Source: Arcuatula senhousia (taxonomy: Eukaryota; Mollusca; Bivalvia; Mytilida; Mytilidae). Taken from it: a stretch of DNA of 64,000 nucleotides. The translations under genes were made by a program, and so were the position numbers. The number at the start of each line of letters is the position of its first letter. The stretch's first letter is position 1. Shown in pieces: positions 48,564-62,052 of this stretch. Location: the NCBI GenBank assembly GCA_963971305.1, contig OZ020308.1, positions 34,129,275-34,193,274 on the forward strand, given 5' to 3'. Below the pieces are notes generated by a model. That model saw nothing but the letters and a program-made list of their open reading frames with translations, did no database searches and was not told the origin of the DNA.

Positions 48564-48573
48564 TTTATTTATT
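48564..48573 (-). other. Polyadenylation signals of MED19
   Basis: Two overlapping AATAAA hexamers on the minus strand lie about 65-75 nt after the stop codon at 48637. They support 48637 as the gene's 3' coding end rather than a splice to a further exon. Confidence 0.6.
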
Positions 48574-48636
48574 TATATTTCATATTTTGTTTTACCTTTT
48601 AAATGTGGCTTCACCTACCATTTATTTACATGTATT

Positions 48637-51600
48637 TTAATAATTGTGTCTTGTTTTACCTTCATCTTTTTCTTTGACTCTTTTCTTCTTTTTCTTATCT
48701 TTCTTTTTCTTTTTATCTTTCTTTTGTTCAGGATCTTGTTTTGCTTTTTTCTTTCCTTTATCATCTTTGCCATCAACTGAGTTATCTGAAAATAAATATT
48801 GTTTTAAAAAATAATAATCTATAGGTCTTTTACCATTAATTACACATTTTATCTTATTTACTAAATGAAATATATTCAACTTAATTATTACTTCAGACAA
48901 GCTGATACAAATTGTATATCTTTTTATAACATAGATCACAACTTGAAGCCAGAATCCCCTTAACAACATGATGGATTTGAATGACACTTAATATGGGGGG
49001 CCCTCAGCCCATGATGAAGACATTTCATTGCTCTCAGATATACTTCAGGGGAGATAATTTAATTTTGGATTTTTTTTGCAATTCAAGTGTTTGTGTTATG
49101 GTTTAACACTCTTTTCAACACATCTAGGCCATATATGGCAGTTAGTTTTAATGGTGGATGAAAATGGAGTATTTGGAGGAAACCACTGACCTTGGGCAGG
49201 TAACTGACAAAGTTGAGGGAAGTCAGTTTTTGGAAAAAACAAACAGGACTTGAACACTGCCTAAAATGTCTTCTGGACAAATACTGCATGTATATATATA
49301 ATTACCTTGTGAATCTTGGAGTGCTCCTGCTCTTTCTTCCTTCCTCTTTTTAGGCTTGTGTTTCTTTTTTGGCATCTGACTCATAAATCTGTATTGTTCT
49401 GGCAACTATAAATCAAACAGTGGTCGTGTTTACTAACATGTCACTTAATAGTATCAATCATTCACAACATTTAAATGATTACATTAAGATGATAAATCTT
49501 GCAACTAAAGATACCAGTATTTACTTTGGTGTTAATAAAAAAACATACAATCATGACTCTAATGACACAGATCAGGCCAGCTCAGCAAGTATTTGTTGGA
49601 ATTTCATAACTTTTACTATAATCATGTCCTAGTTTTGATTAATAAACAATTAAAGTTAAATGATTCAATGAAGACCTGCTTATGGTTATGAGATAGGCAG
49701 CTTAACATAAACATCAGAAAGGTAAACCTTCATGGACAAAAAGATATAAAAAAAAATCATATGTTATGCAACTTCCTGGGCAGGCCATTCATAAGGATGA
49801 ACTTGATTTTTATTAAGCAAGTTTTCTAACTCTCAGTTTCAAAATTTTTAAACCAAAATCCCTTTCAAAAATAAATACATATCCATTATTGTCCATGTTT
49901 ATGAATACATTTTATACATGTAAAATTTAACATAACATTATGCTCCTGTAAATAAACAAGGGCAGTAACTCTATACTTACTTCACCAGGATGTAATTTGA
50001 AGCCAGCTAAAGCTCCACCAGACAGGGGCTGTAAATCTTTGTACAAGGGCAGTAACTCTATACTTACTGGACCAGGATGTAATCTGAACCCAGCTAAAGC
50101 TCAACCAGACAGGGGCTGTAAATCTTTGTACAAGGGCAGTAACTCTATACTTACTGGACCAGGATGTAATCTAAAGCCAGCTAAAGCTCCACCAGACAGG
50201 GGCTGTAAATCTTTGTACAAGGGCAGTCACTCTATACTTACTGGACCAGGATGTAATTTGAAGCCAGCTAATGCTCCACCAGACAGGGACTGTAAATCTT
50301 TGTACAAGGGGAGCAACTCTTTACTTAATGAACCAGGATGTAATTTGAAGCCAGCTAAAGCTCCACCAGACAGAGGCTGTAAATCTTTGTACAAGGGCAG
50401 TAACTCTATACTTACTGGACCAGGATGTTATCTGAAGTCAGCTAAAGCTCCACCAGACAGGGGCTGTAAATCTTTGTACAAGGGCAGTAACTCTATACTT
50501 ACTGGACCAGGATGTAATCTGAAGCCAGCTAAAGCTCCACCAGACAGAGGCTGTAAATCTTTGTACAAGGGCAGTAACTCTATACTTACTGGACCAGGAT
50601 GTAATCTGAAGCCAGCTAAAGCTCCACCAGACAGAGGATGTAAATCTTTGTTGGCCTTTGGTGGATTCTCTATCACAGATCTTAAAGAACTGAAGAAGAA
50701 AGGAAAAATGTGTGTAACTGATATGTATTAGATTACGTAGTGGTAGAGGTAGAGGTTTACAAAGATTACCAGTTCATGTATATACATTTACAAAACAAAC
50801 TGGTTTCATGATCATTTATACATGTTATACATTTTTGTAAATTGTATAAACTTATTGACCAATCAGATGGCTAAATGTCATTCAACATTGTTTGAGAGAA
50901 TAAAATAAAGATTTCTGATCATAACATATCTATTGAGTGTGTATGTTGGCATTTACTGCCTTTTTGACACACCTGTGCCATATAGGGCAGTCAGATTTGA
51001 TGAAATCCAGAGTACCTCATAAAAAACACGGACATTGGTTTCATGTATGTACATCTGGTAATTGATATACATTGTATAAAAATGTATCTATAGTACTAAC
51101 CTATTGTCCTGCATACCAGGTGTGTCAATATAACCAGGAAGATGTGGGAGAAATGAGCTGAGCTCTTCCTTTCCTTCCTTCTTACAGAATCTACTGTAGG
51201 CATGCTCTAGTCCATAGTGTAACATTAGGTTGTTACTACCTGAAACCTCTGATGCATCTAAAATTAGAAATACATGTAAATAAGTATCAGTGATGCAGAT
51301 AAGTGCCGGACCTGCCAGACAATGGGGGCAAAATTTAAGCAGGTCCGGCAAGTGATGACATTGTGCAGGACCTATGTCCTGCAAAGTTTAGGATAATTTA
51401 TTACAGCTAAAGTGGATAGGTCTTGTAAAATTTTTGCAGGTCTGGCAAACTTATCTTTTTTGCAGGACCCAATGTCTGGCATGAAAAAAAGATTATCTGC
51501 ATATCTGAAGTATCAATAAGATTTACAGTCTTCGTAAAAACACAATCTGTACAAACTACACAACTTTTAATAAAAAGCTACGCGAGCGCAGCATGATACG

Positions 51601-54600
51601 ACCGCAACAAGTTGAACCCTGTACATTGGAGGCCCAATATGGATAGTCTATTGCTTTGGTCACATGCAGCCCATGGTAGACTTACAAAGCTTTTTTACAC
51701 ATGCAACCTATGGTGGACTTTAAAATGCATATTTGACACATATATATTTACAATTATATTTAATAGAAAAAAAATTATTTCTATATTCATTGACATTTTT
51801 GACACGATTAAGCCCCTTTTGGCCCTTTTTCAAAAAAAGGTCAGGACCACAAAATGCAATAAAAAGCTTCCTTCAGTGTATATAATCATCATATTTCAAC
51901 TTCATAACAATTGGCCGGCCCACTACAGCTAAATTTTTGTGTAAAACCATTTGCCTTGACCAACTTTTAAAAATGGCGTTTTTTGCCCCTTCGACCCCTT
52001 ATATCTCAAAAACAGTAAGAGATATTTCAAATCTGGTTGGAAAATGCAGGCATGGATTTTCACAAGGATTCCAATGAAAAAAAGATTTTGAAAATCGGAC
52101 CACAAATAAAAAAGTTGATTTTTTGGGTGTGGCCTGTCTTTGGCCCCCTGTAGCAATGTAACGGTTCAATATACATCAAAACCATTGACACATTTTGTTG
52201 ACAGAATTTAATAAGGAATTCAATAAAACAAGAATTTTCAAAATCAGATGAATAATAAACATTCTACAACAGTTTTGTCAATACACCCGTTTTAGCCCCT
52301 TTTGGCCCTTTTTTCCAAAATGGTAAGGGCCATCAACCCCAAATACAATAGGAACCTTCCTCTAGTGGTTACAAACATCATATAAAAATTTCATAACAAT
52401 TGGTCAATATTTACTCAAGTTATCGCACGGAAACCAAATGTCCCCAGAATCGACGACAACGATTACAACGACGACAGCATCATACCATTATACGTCCGCA
52501 AATTTTTTGCGGTCGTATAAAAATAATCACCAATTAAAAGCTACGTAACAGAAAAAGACTTCTCACATCAACACTGTCAGGAAATGCAAATGCCCTTAGA
52601 TGAGGTCCTTATAGAAATGACCTAATTACATGTATCAACACAATGCAATTGCACATATCCTAGTTGCTATGTGGACAAAACTGTCTGACTAGATGTCAAG
52701 TTTCTAATGCATGTTCTTGTCCTTGTATTATTCTTTAATGAATATTTCTGTGATGTGGAGAGGACATCCTATATTGTAAGCATGTATTTTTTTGTGTCCA
52801 ATCTATTTTGTAGAATTACATATAAAATATGGTTGAACACTCTTCAGTGGACATTTACCAACAAGCTGAGCACTGCTGCAGGCCACATTTGAGAAAATAC
52901 TACATTCAAAATTTGAGTTAAATTGTTGTGTTCTGAAGTGAAATCTATCCTAACTCTAATTTGGTGCTTTGCATGCATTGACAAAAAAACAAAAACAGTT
53001 TCTGTTTGTCTTCAAAGTGACAATAAGAAATCACTTTTGTTAGTGTACATGAAATTTATAGTGGATAATTTTAGCAAGTCCTAAATATATATTCATCATG
53101 TTCATGATTTTCATCATATCTCATATAATTGCTAGGTATTTTTTCATTTGACACTAAATTAAAATTAGAATTGCATGCATTCTAGAATTTATCAAGTAGG
53201 GTTGGATTGTAAAACTAGCTACATGTATGTAGATCAATTGAGCCAGTTAGGTTGATTGAGCTTTAAATTAATTATCTCCCTTTGATGATTTTTACAAAAC
53301 ATTGCATATCTTTTTAAAATCTTTCATGTGTATGCTGTGCATCCTGAAAATATAGAATTTTTTTTCAGAGGTGGTCATTATCAATAAGACACCATGTTTT
53401 TCACTTCTACCTTAATGACCTTAAATTTTTGTTGTTGTGAAAATTGGATTGTTTGCATTTAGTCCATTGCCATAAGTTCTTAAAAAGTATGTAAAACTTT
53501 GACATTTAGATGTTTCTTTGTCCAGATATTTTTGAATTTACAAATAAATGTAAGTTGAAAGAAAGTTTCAACTTCCACTGAACCAAACTGTAACAGATAT
53601 AGATCTATATGTCAAACACAGCAAAGGGAGATAATAATCTAAAGCTTGATCAAGCTTTATACATATATGTAAGCTCAATTGATCTACCTAGCTTGTTCGG
53701 CACTTGTTCCTAACCTGTTTACTGTTGCATTGCATGTACATGATGTAGGGTGCTGCTGGTTTAAGTTTTGTACTTTAGTTTTGCAATTGATACACTCCTG
53801 AAGGGAGCTAAAATGGTGGAAATGACAATATTTTAGTTGTACTATGAACTGAATTTCGCTTTAACATCTGGTTTAGCATGCTTGATTTCCCGAACTGTCG
53901 GCGTCTTTCTAACACTTTTTTATTTAAAATTTTTAGACATCATTAAAAGGCATGTGCACGTGTAACCCACAAGAAAAACTAGTTTGTTTTTATTTTCGAA
54001 CAAAAAATGAACAAATTTAATTGTACTTCTGGAGCGTCACAGGTTTAACCTGCCTCATATTAACATTCTTTAATTGGGTTGACGGTCTTACATGTAATTG
54101 GGATTTAACCATAAATAAATTTTATTCATTATTTTATTGGCAATGTCATTTTTTCGTACAATTTATTCCTATTGGTTAATTTCCCTTCAACATCTGGGTT
54201 TGCAGGCTTCTTTTCCTGAACTTTCTTTGTAACGCTTTTTTCTTTACAAATACAAATTTCAAACGTCATTAAACGCACATGTGACCCACAAGAACAGCTA
54301 GTTTGTTTTTATTTCCGAATATATTTTGTTTCAATACATATACTAGGATTGCAATAGTATTAAAATATTATGCGAGCGAAGCGAAGCTCACTATTGTAGA
54401 GAGTCTGCCAAATTGCACGAGACCCAAAATACTATGGAAGAAAAATCGTTCTGTCACCGGAAACATTCGATTTTCAAAAGTTTTCCAAAATGTCTGCACG
54501 TGCTGAAAAATTGCGGGAAATAGTAATACATCTTCCCAAATTATCTTGTCCCAGGCATTATTCGAAATTATCAATGGAATAGATTTTATTTTTGTATCTA

Positions 54601-55273
54601 AGCGAGTTTTTAAGGCAATGTCTTTCTCATATTATTTTTGCTTGTAAAATATTTTAAGATACATGTACGTTTTAACTTCGGGAGAGTCACAGGTTCAACC
54701 TGCCTAATCCTTGTCCTTGTCTACAATCTGTATTTTTGTTTTATGTCCAGAAATGGGTCTTTCTTTGATATTCTAGGGATTTGTTTGAATCTTATGTATT
54801 GTATTTTTAGTCTTGGGCCAATGCAAGACGGCGAGCAGTGACCTCTGGTCATGTTGAAGACTGACAACGGTTTTCCTTTGGTTTTTTTTTTTAATTGCCA
54901 TTTCTTTATTGTTGGTTGTGTCGCGTACACTTATTCCACATCTCTTTATCGTCTATCATATAGGTTAACTATGCTGGCATTGACCAATTTATTGTAAATG
55001 TGTTTTGCTAAATATTCGTGAGCTTTAAGGACAATGCCATCCCATATTAAATATAAAATTTGTCTAACCCGATGCATGAGCAGGATGCGCCCCTGATCCC
55101 ATGTCTTTAACCAGATAAAATGGACCAGCATGGATGACTGAGGGGACCCGTCCTAAGCTAATTGTTGTCTTCAGGGTCCCGCTTGAATCTCCTCTAGGGT
55201 ATGCTGGAGATCTTGACCCTCTAGGGCTCGATTTAGGGGAAACTTGGTCCGGTCTGCGAATCGCTTCATTCAT
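48637..55273 (-). CDS. MED19: Mediator of RNA polymerase II transcription subunit 19
   Basis: Exons: 55273-55069, 51257-51101, 50689-50590, 49405-49306, 48785-48637; 711 nt give 236 residues. MED19 is a head-module subunit of Mediator, which links transcription factors to RNA polymerase II in the nucleus. Family hallmarks are clear: QVSPKSSPRGSRS and SSGTLKTTISLG near the N-terminus, then AGPFYLVKD, NNLMLHYGLEHAYSRFC, LPGYIDTPG, SSLRSVIENPP and LAGFRLHPGP. LPEQYRF follows, then a lysine-rich tail (KKKHKPKKRK and a longer K/D/E-rich end). Exon phases join cleanly. The start MNEAIRRPDQ fits insect MED19. The C-terminus could continue if the weak GTAAAA site after 48660 is a donor, since other MED19 proteins end with an RHSP-type tail that I do not see here. 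Intron 3 contains seven extra copies of the exon 3 end. Confidence 0.92.
49975..50676 (-). repeat. Eight-unit 87-bp array copying the MED19 exon 3 end and its splice donor
   Basis: Eight 87-bp units run from inside MED19 exon 3 into intron 3. Each unit has 48 nt equal to the end of exon 3 (PLSGGALAGFRLHPGP) and 39 nt equal to the start of the intron (GTAAGTATAGAGTTACTGCC onward). GTAAGT donors lie at (plus coordinates) 49975-49980, 50062, 50149, 50236, 50410, 50497 and 50584. The one at 50323-50328 is mutated. In most of the copies the true exon's ACAT has become ACAG, making a TTTACAG acceptor-like site. Both parts are multiples of three, so joining or retaining them keeps frame, although one copy (near 50428) has a stop on the MED19 strand. 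The 244-residue open frame on the plus strand is a by-product of the array. Confidence 0.9.
51577..52521 (+). repeat. Repeat family R9, long copy with inverted ends
   Basis: It opens GCTACGCGAGCGCAGCATGA and then TACGACCGCAA, and closes TTGCGGTCGTA and TAAAAATA, giving 11-bp inverted ends. The interior holds diverged copies of a unit with TTTTGGCCCTTTTTC (51811-51840 and 52296-52316). It lies in intron 1 of MED19. No transposase is visible. Confidence 0.65.
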
Positions 55274-56359
55274 CTTCCACCATTTTAAGTCTAGGTCTTT
55301 TCGGCTCTTTAAAATAATTGTAAAAGCTTTACCGGAGCCGCATCGACCAAGATATAATTCCGGGTATTGCATTGAAATGACATACATTTTTGTTAAGATT
55401 AAACGGTTCAACCTTTCTAAAACTATGAGCCGAACGGGCAAAATCGGGTTTTGGTGAAAAGGAGGGTGCAAATCCATCATGACTTCTCCGATATATCAAG
55501 GCAGGGGGGTTAACTTCATTAAAAAGGTAGGTACATATGTGCAGCCCAAAAGGGTCTACTTTATGGGGTGCTCAATACGTGAAAAGAGTGGAAATTTCAG
55601 ATGTTGTATAAATGATAAGGTGTACTTTTCACAAATTTCATATCAATAGAAAAGAGTGACCCAGCAAGCCTCCTTGCAACCCGAAATGTGCATGCATTTG
55701 ATAACTTTTACCATTCAAACTATGATTTTAATAAACTATGATTTTAATAGAATATCTATAAAATATGTCAACTTTAAGTATATATTGTGTAATTTTAAAG
55801 TCATTAAAAATATATGAATGGGCGTCTTTTTTAAATATGCTTATACCCGGCCGGGTATAAAAGTTCTGGGCCGCACATCTGTACGCTAAAATACTTGAAG
55901 TAACACCCCCCCCCGTGTATCAAGGGTTAATCTTTGAGTATATTGGCAAAACTGAACAGCGCCAAGTCGAAACTTTTAAAATTTTATTTCAAAGTATCCT
56001 GAGAGATTGTTAATTTTTATCGAATTTTATCGAATTTTCTGATTCTGCCGGTTCATTCTGCAAGTTGTAAAAAATTACTGGATTTTTATTCCAGCTGTAT
56101 TAACGGTTGTACATAGAATAAAGCCGATTGCCCCTCATGTGTAATGAATATATGATTAAAAAGAGCAGTCTCATGATTTAACTTGAACATATCAAAAATA
56201 TACCTGTCGATGAAAAAGGTTGCTCGGTACTCGATAAATACATTCAAGTTTGATGAAACAAACTTAAAAACCCCTTTACGTGACTGACTGTGTTTCTCTG
56301 GTGTTGTGCCGTGTCTAGGATGCCGGTTTGTTTAATTGGTGAGGGTCGGTAAGACCTTT

Positions 56360-56560
56360 TGCGTGACAGCGGGAAAGCCCATTTATTTCAACGGGAATTC
56401 GGGAAAACCCTTAACGGGAACGGGATTTAGCCATTTTCATTTTTCGGGATGCGGGAATCACACATTTATTTTCGTGGGAATCCGGGATTTCTTGTTTTAT
56501 TTGCCGGGACTTCGGGATCATACCCCCTCCTACCCCCCCCCATTGGTGGGAGGAAAAGTT
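56360..56560 (+). repeat. Degenerate CGGGA-rich repeat
   Basis: Words such as CGGGAATTCGGGA, AACGGGAACGGGA, TTCGGGATGCGGGA and CCGGGACTTCGGGA recur about a dozen times. It looks like a decayed simple or interspersed repeat; no gene. Confidence 0.6.
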
Positions 56561-59500
56561 TTCAAGAATTCTGGAACAAGCGGCAAATCACTCAGGGTTT
56601 GCATTGCCTCTCTTTTCCGTACCTTTTTTTTTTATTTCATGTTATTTCGGTAAAGAAGGGGGTATTTTTTCCTTATCAGACACTATTTTATGTTTTGGTT
56701 TCCTTTGTTTCTATTTTTGTTTGTAATAAATTAAGTACAATTTTAATGACGATGTTTAGGCCTTGCTAATGGTTCTATTACGCCCGAAAATAGAGCTGAA
56801 AATTTTAAGTATCTAAGTTGTTATCTATTCTACATAATTATACAAAGCTACTGTTTCCGATAAATATAACTTAAAACAAAAACTATATAATTTATATCAA
56901 AAGCTTTGAAGTCGATATTCACCAGATTTTGTACAGATTATGCATCGTTATGGTTTATCAGAACAAAAATGATTGAACACACAAAATCAATTGCATATTG
57001 TCAAAACTTCCGAACAATAAAAGGCGAAAACTAAACAAGAAATAACAGCCTGTAAAGTTTGATTCAAATCGATCTGGTTGGTCACAGATGCACAATAACT
57101 TGATGGTTGACAAAATAAAATCCGGCTCGATGAGCACAAATAAACATTTATTTTATCTATCATTATAAAATACAAGGTTTCTTTTCATACATTTGTTCTC
57201 TTTAAGATTCCATCTCTCTTGTAAAAACAGAAAAAAATCTTTGAGCATATTTTTAACCAAACATGGTATGTCCTGTAAATTTTCCCCTTGTTGGGCCCCT
57301 CCAGGTGGGATACGGAGGCTGGATAATTATTGTCGCGTGCCACGTTGACGAAATGGATAAATCAATTAGAAAATTTCAGCTCCTTCTCCTTATACAGAAA
57401 GAAGAAAGAAGAAAAAGGATTTCAGAGAGGAAAACATATTTGAGGGAGCTCCAGATTTAGTGATAAAGGTATGATTTTTGAAGCTTTTAAAATAGGTATG
57501 TTTTGTTTCACTTGGAGTGTTTTTTTCTGTATTTCTGAAATTGTTTTTTTTTTAAGTTTTAAGTTATTTATTTATTTGATTTGCTAGAATAATAATTATT
57601 TGTTAAGGGCAAAAAGTGACATAGTAAATTAATAGATGTATTGTTCTTTATTTAACTAGCTTGTTAACAACTCATTGTACAACAAAATTTACATATGAAA
57701 ACTGTATTTCTAACAAGTCCCTCGGAACATGAATTGCAAGTGTTAGGATAGTTAGAGGGTAGGGGGCTATTTGATAAAATAATATATCATAATAATGATG
57801 CACAGATCGCGATTATATTCCCATGCCATTGTGGTCAAGTTTTGAAAATTTGAATTTTTGTATTTTTGTAAATAAAAATGAAGAAGGATTTCAGCCATAT
57901 ACATGATATGCTAGAAAGTGTGTCTATGAGCCACAGGAAAAAATAACAGTATTTATATATGCGACGTCTTGTTTTAAAAACTTGTTGATTATCCGACAGA
58001 CACATTTTATATATGTAATACAAATATTGTATGTCATCTGTTTTTGTCTTTCTTAGAAATTGCTATCCGGTCCCGCTTGGTCTGTTACATTAACTAAATA
58101 AATAAATACTCATTAAATATATTCGAATTCTTATAAGTGAAGATTTTTTTTCAAAAGTAACAATTCTATCTTTTACCAAAATAAATTTATTTAAAAATGT
58201 CTAGATCAATAGAACATGTAGAACTTGTGTGATTAACATAGTATATTTAAAATGTATATTTATAAACAGCAAACATCTATGTTATATTGAAATTATTTGC
58301 CTTAAAGGTATATATAAAAAAGTCATCCGTTTTTCACAACAGCTGGCATAGTAATCATAACTTAGCAAAAGAATGTAACACGTTGGGAGAAAATGTTTTT
58401 GTTCATATAATTCAAGAATTTCCTATTGATTTTATTGAACGACCCTTAATCGAATTTTTACTTTAATGAATAAGAAATATGTTGCCAGAAAATCTCTACT
58501 GAAGTCATTACTGTGCGATGAAACTAACTTTCTAAAGAGCAGTGTCCAAGGTGTTACCAAAATCCATTAGGATAGAATGATATAGTTTTAACAAATCAGA
58601 GGAAGACACCGGACTTATCTTTCTTTCTGAGATTGAGTAGGACGGACATTTCATTTAACTATTTGTTTTGCATTTTTCATGGTTGCATGTATTTTGGAAC
58701 AGCTGATGATTGAGTGTCTATAACTGGAAATGTTTGATCGTGTTGGTCGGTAGGTTCCAAAATTCATTTAAAATTTACACTCACGCAAACACACGGGTAA
58801 CGGTCAGACGTATTTACAGCGAAAACCGCAGTACACCGCAGAGAAACTCGCAGACTTAAGGGAAAAATATAGCCGAGGTAAAACGTACTCCCCGCCAATG
58901 GTTATGTAGGTATCGAGCAAAGTTAACAAGCAACAAATTGGTCAAAATGACTTCAACAGTATCTCATGTTGAAAAGTCAAGCGATTAGGAACATTGCTGT
59001 TTTTGTTTCGACGGTTTGGCGGAATAAACATTCATCTTGTAATTTTCACTTTGTTTTGTATTTCAGGTTACGATATATATGTTGTTTCTAATTGAAAAAA
59101 AGAAAATGTTATTCCATTCATTTCATTGTCTTTCATTTGTCATTAGTTTTATGCATACAAAATTCTTTCAATCTTCTGATCACATTTTGTTTATTTGTTT
59201 CAGACACTTCGCAAATGGACCAGCATTTTTAAACAGCTAAAAGGTCTCGTAATGTGCCCGGATGAAAGACTCGAACGGTCCTCATTAATACTGATCGGTG
59301 GGACTTTCGTTCGCTTATATTACGAGACAAAAACAACAAGACAAGACATGCCGGACATCTTAAGCCATTCCCTATTAAGTTTTGGAAGATGCGCAGCAAA
59401 TGTTTCAATGAAGAAGTAAAAAAACCAGAGACATAATCTATAGACACCAAGGCAAAATGTATGGAGAAACACAATCTAAAGAATGACCCCATATGCACAT

Positions 59501-60760
59501 GCACAGGAAGGGTAGCAGTTCCTGTTTGTTGCAACAATCGTAGCGTTGCAAATTAACAGTTCAGCGTAGGCCCACGTGCGTAGGCCAATAATATACAGTT
59601 TCTGTGACATCATTGATTGGGCGGAGCTACAATGCGGTCGAATTCTAATGGACTGTCTAGCTTGCACTTTAGTTACAGAATTACACAGTTATTTATTAAT
59701 TTGCTAAATAAATCAATATTATACTATCATTTATTTTTAGCGTGAAACTTGAAAATTGCGCATAATGTTCAAATTTCAAAGTAGCAGCGTTATTGTGTAT
59801 GTATAGATCAAGTACAGTATAGAGATTTGAAGAAAAAAGTATACCACATACTGCACGGTTGATAATCATCCATTTTTTTAAATAAAATCTACAGCAAACT
59901 AATTTCTTTCTTTGTTATTGTTTGATAGAATATCGCAATATTCGTGGGTACCACTTCAAATTTTCTACCTCTGATATCCATGCATGTGCATTAGGAGCTA
60001 ACCTAATGGAAGAAAAAGTCGTTGGGTACAAGAAGCGCAGCTTAAAATGTTATTTATGAGTCATCAGAGGTGATCTAGCCTTTAGGTACAAAAAGAAAGT
60101 AAATAATCAATTTGATGATACCATAAAGAACCAAGGAAGAGAAGCGGAATCAGTTTAGAAATTTCAAATAAAGTTTTAATGAATGTCTGATGTATCTTTT
60201 GTTGTAATGTATAATATCAGACGAGCATGTTAACCTTGCTTATATGATTTCATATTAAACAAGTTGCAAGGCACTTAGTCCATAGAAACATAATTATAAA
60301 AGTATGGAATTAAGAAACGTATAAGCTCCTGTTAAATGCAGATCTTTTAAATTGCCGTTTATAATGTTTATACATGACTTGTACTTGTAGATTGTGTCGC
60401 GTTCACGTATTCTTCATCTCATTATCTTCTGATGTCCAAACAGAAAACAACAAAAACATAATTATGCGTTATTATCCTGTCCTGCCCTTCCGTAGTCAAC
60501 GGTATGGTGAGGAATTTCATGGGAAAACTAGGTTTATTCTTCAGTAATGCATGTAATCAACAGGAAAACCCATCCTCTTCTTTTACCATCATGCAGTAGC
60601 AAAAATTAATGTTGTCGGTAAACAATTTGAACAACCTTTTCCTCTAAAACCAATAAACCAATTTGACTGAAACATAGCAGAAATGTTAAACAACATGTTG
60701 GTAACAAAAAGGTTCTAATTTCAAATTGATGATCTGAGTAAAACATGGTCGCAATTACTA

Positions 60761-62052
60761 ACATGAGGCTCACAGGAGCCGGAATCGCTCATCTGGGCTT
60801 TAAGCTATCAGTGTCTTTTCACAACTTTGATCCAATAGAGACTTTTGTAGAGTTTATATAAACTAAAGGTTCATCATAAAAAACTTTTAATTTATTTTTT
60901 CCTATAAAGGGCCATAACCCCTAAAAATCTGCCATTATCGGCCCAATAAATACTTTTGTACAGCTCAATAAGCTGAAGGTTTACGCAAGCAACTGCAATA
61001 GTTTTCATTCTTTAAGCCATAAATATGAAACAAGAGGCTCCCAGGAACCTGAATCGCTCACCTGGTCTTGATGTCAACCCTTTTAAGAACTTTGTAGAGC
61101 CAAATAAGCTAAATAAGCTTAACAAGCAACAGCTTTTCCCTTTCAGCAAAATTTTTCATTCTGTTGGCCAAAAACGTGCAACATGTTATTTTAAGGGCCA
61201 TCTGACAACTTTGACTCTATAGAGACTTTTGTTAAGAGTTTAATGAACTAAACATTTAAGCAAGCAACCACTTTTCTTTATCTGTTTAGTTTTCATTATA
61301 TAAAAAAAGGTCACAACCCCTATATGGAGTCATCTGACAACTTCGGCCTATTGGAAAACTTTTGTAAAACTTATATGCTGAAAAGGAAGGTAGCATCAGA
61401 TTTTCTCTTTCTCTTATACTTTTTGATTAACAAGCAAAAGCAGTAGTCCATTTTTACCAACGACGACCATGTTTTTTTTATTGGCGGATCAAAAAACGAA
61501 ACTCAACGTTTCTGTAGGACACATTAAGATTTATCATACCAAGTTCCATTCAATTATGGGCAGTAGCGTCCGAGGAGAAAATTTTGGAAAAAATGTTAAC
61601 AGACGATTACGATAGACGACAACAACGGACACCAAGTGATGGCAATAGTTCACCTGGACCGAAAAAAAAAGACACAGGGTAAAATGGCTTTTAAAATGGC
61701 TTATTTGTATCTCAGAAAACCTATAACAGTATAAAAATCTGATTGAATAATAATAAATATCGTTCTCTAAAAAGTCATGGTTCGGAATGATCAAATAACC
61801 CCTTTTAGGAGTAGTGACCCTTAAAAGGTTAGAAATGGCTTTTTCACAATTTTGTCCTATAGAGCCAAAAACATTGCAGATAGTGTCAAGCACTTGTTTG
61901 CTAAAACCTAAGCTAATTAAGTTTAAAAAAAACCCGTATCAATCGAGTCGATGTTGTCAGTAACTCTTAAATTGGTTTAAAGCCTATAGAAGCGACTTTA
62001 TGATGCATTAAAGGCAAAATGAGCGAACTTTCAGGCTCCCGGGTGTTTCTTA
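60761..62052. repeat. Cluster of three R1 repeat pieces
   Basis: 60761-61027 and 61028-61660 are in minus orientation. The second begins CAAGAGGCTCCCAGGAACCT and ends CACCAAGTGATGGCAATAG. 61675-62052 is diverged and in plus orientation, ending GAGCGAACTTTCAGGCTCCC. Head-to-tail and inverted copies lie together, so the family inserts into or next to itself. Confidence 0.65.

Larger units (their letters stand above)
40839..48636. other. Gene-free region between the collagen C4-like gene and MED19
   Basis: About 7.8 kb without a supported exon. It contains a repeat at 41370-41757 (with GGAAGTGGATGTTCGACTG internal units and a GACGGACGGACGGAC tail) and R1 at 42413-43799. A GTAATC-rich palindromic stretch is at 45315-45435, a three-unit tandem repeat at 46384-46485, and R2 at 47979-48497. 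The remaining DNA is AT-rich. Confidence 0.55.

Noticed and set aside
49997..50731. 244-residue open frame on the plus strand with 29-residue repeats
   Set aside because: It is the reverse strand of the 87-bp array derived from MED19 exon 3 and intron 3; the unit being a multiple of three keeps it open.
57263..57460. 65-residue frame with a charged end (EERRKRISERK)
   Set aside because: No family recognised and no convincing splice partner; the frame at 59195-59419 was considered as a second exon but the join could not be justified.
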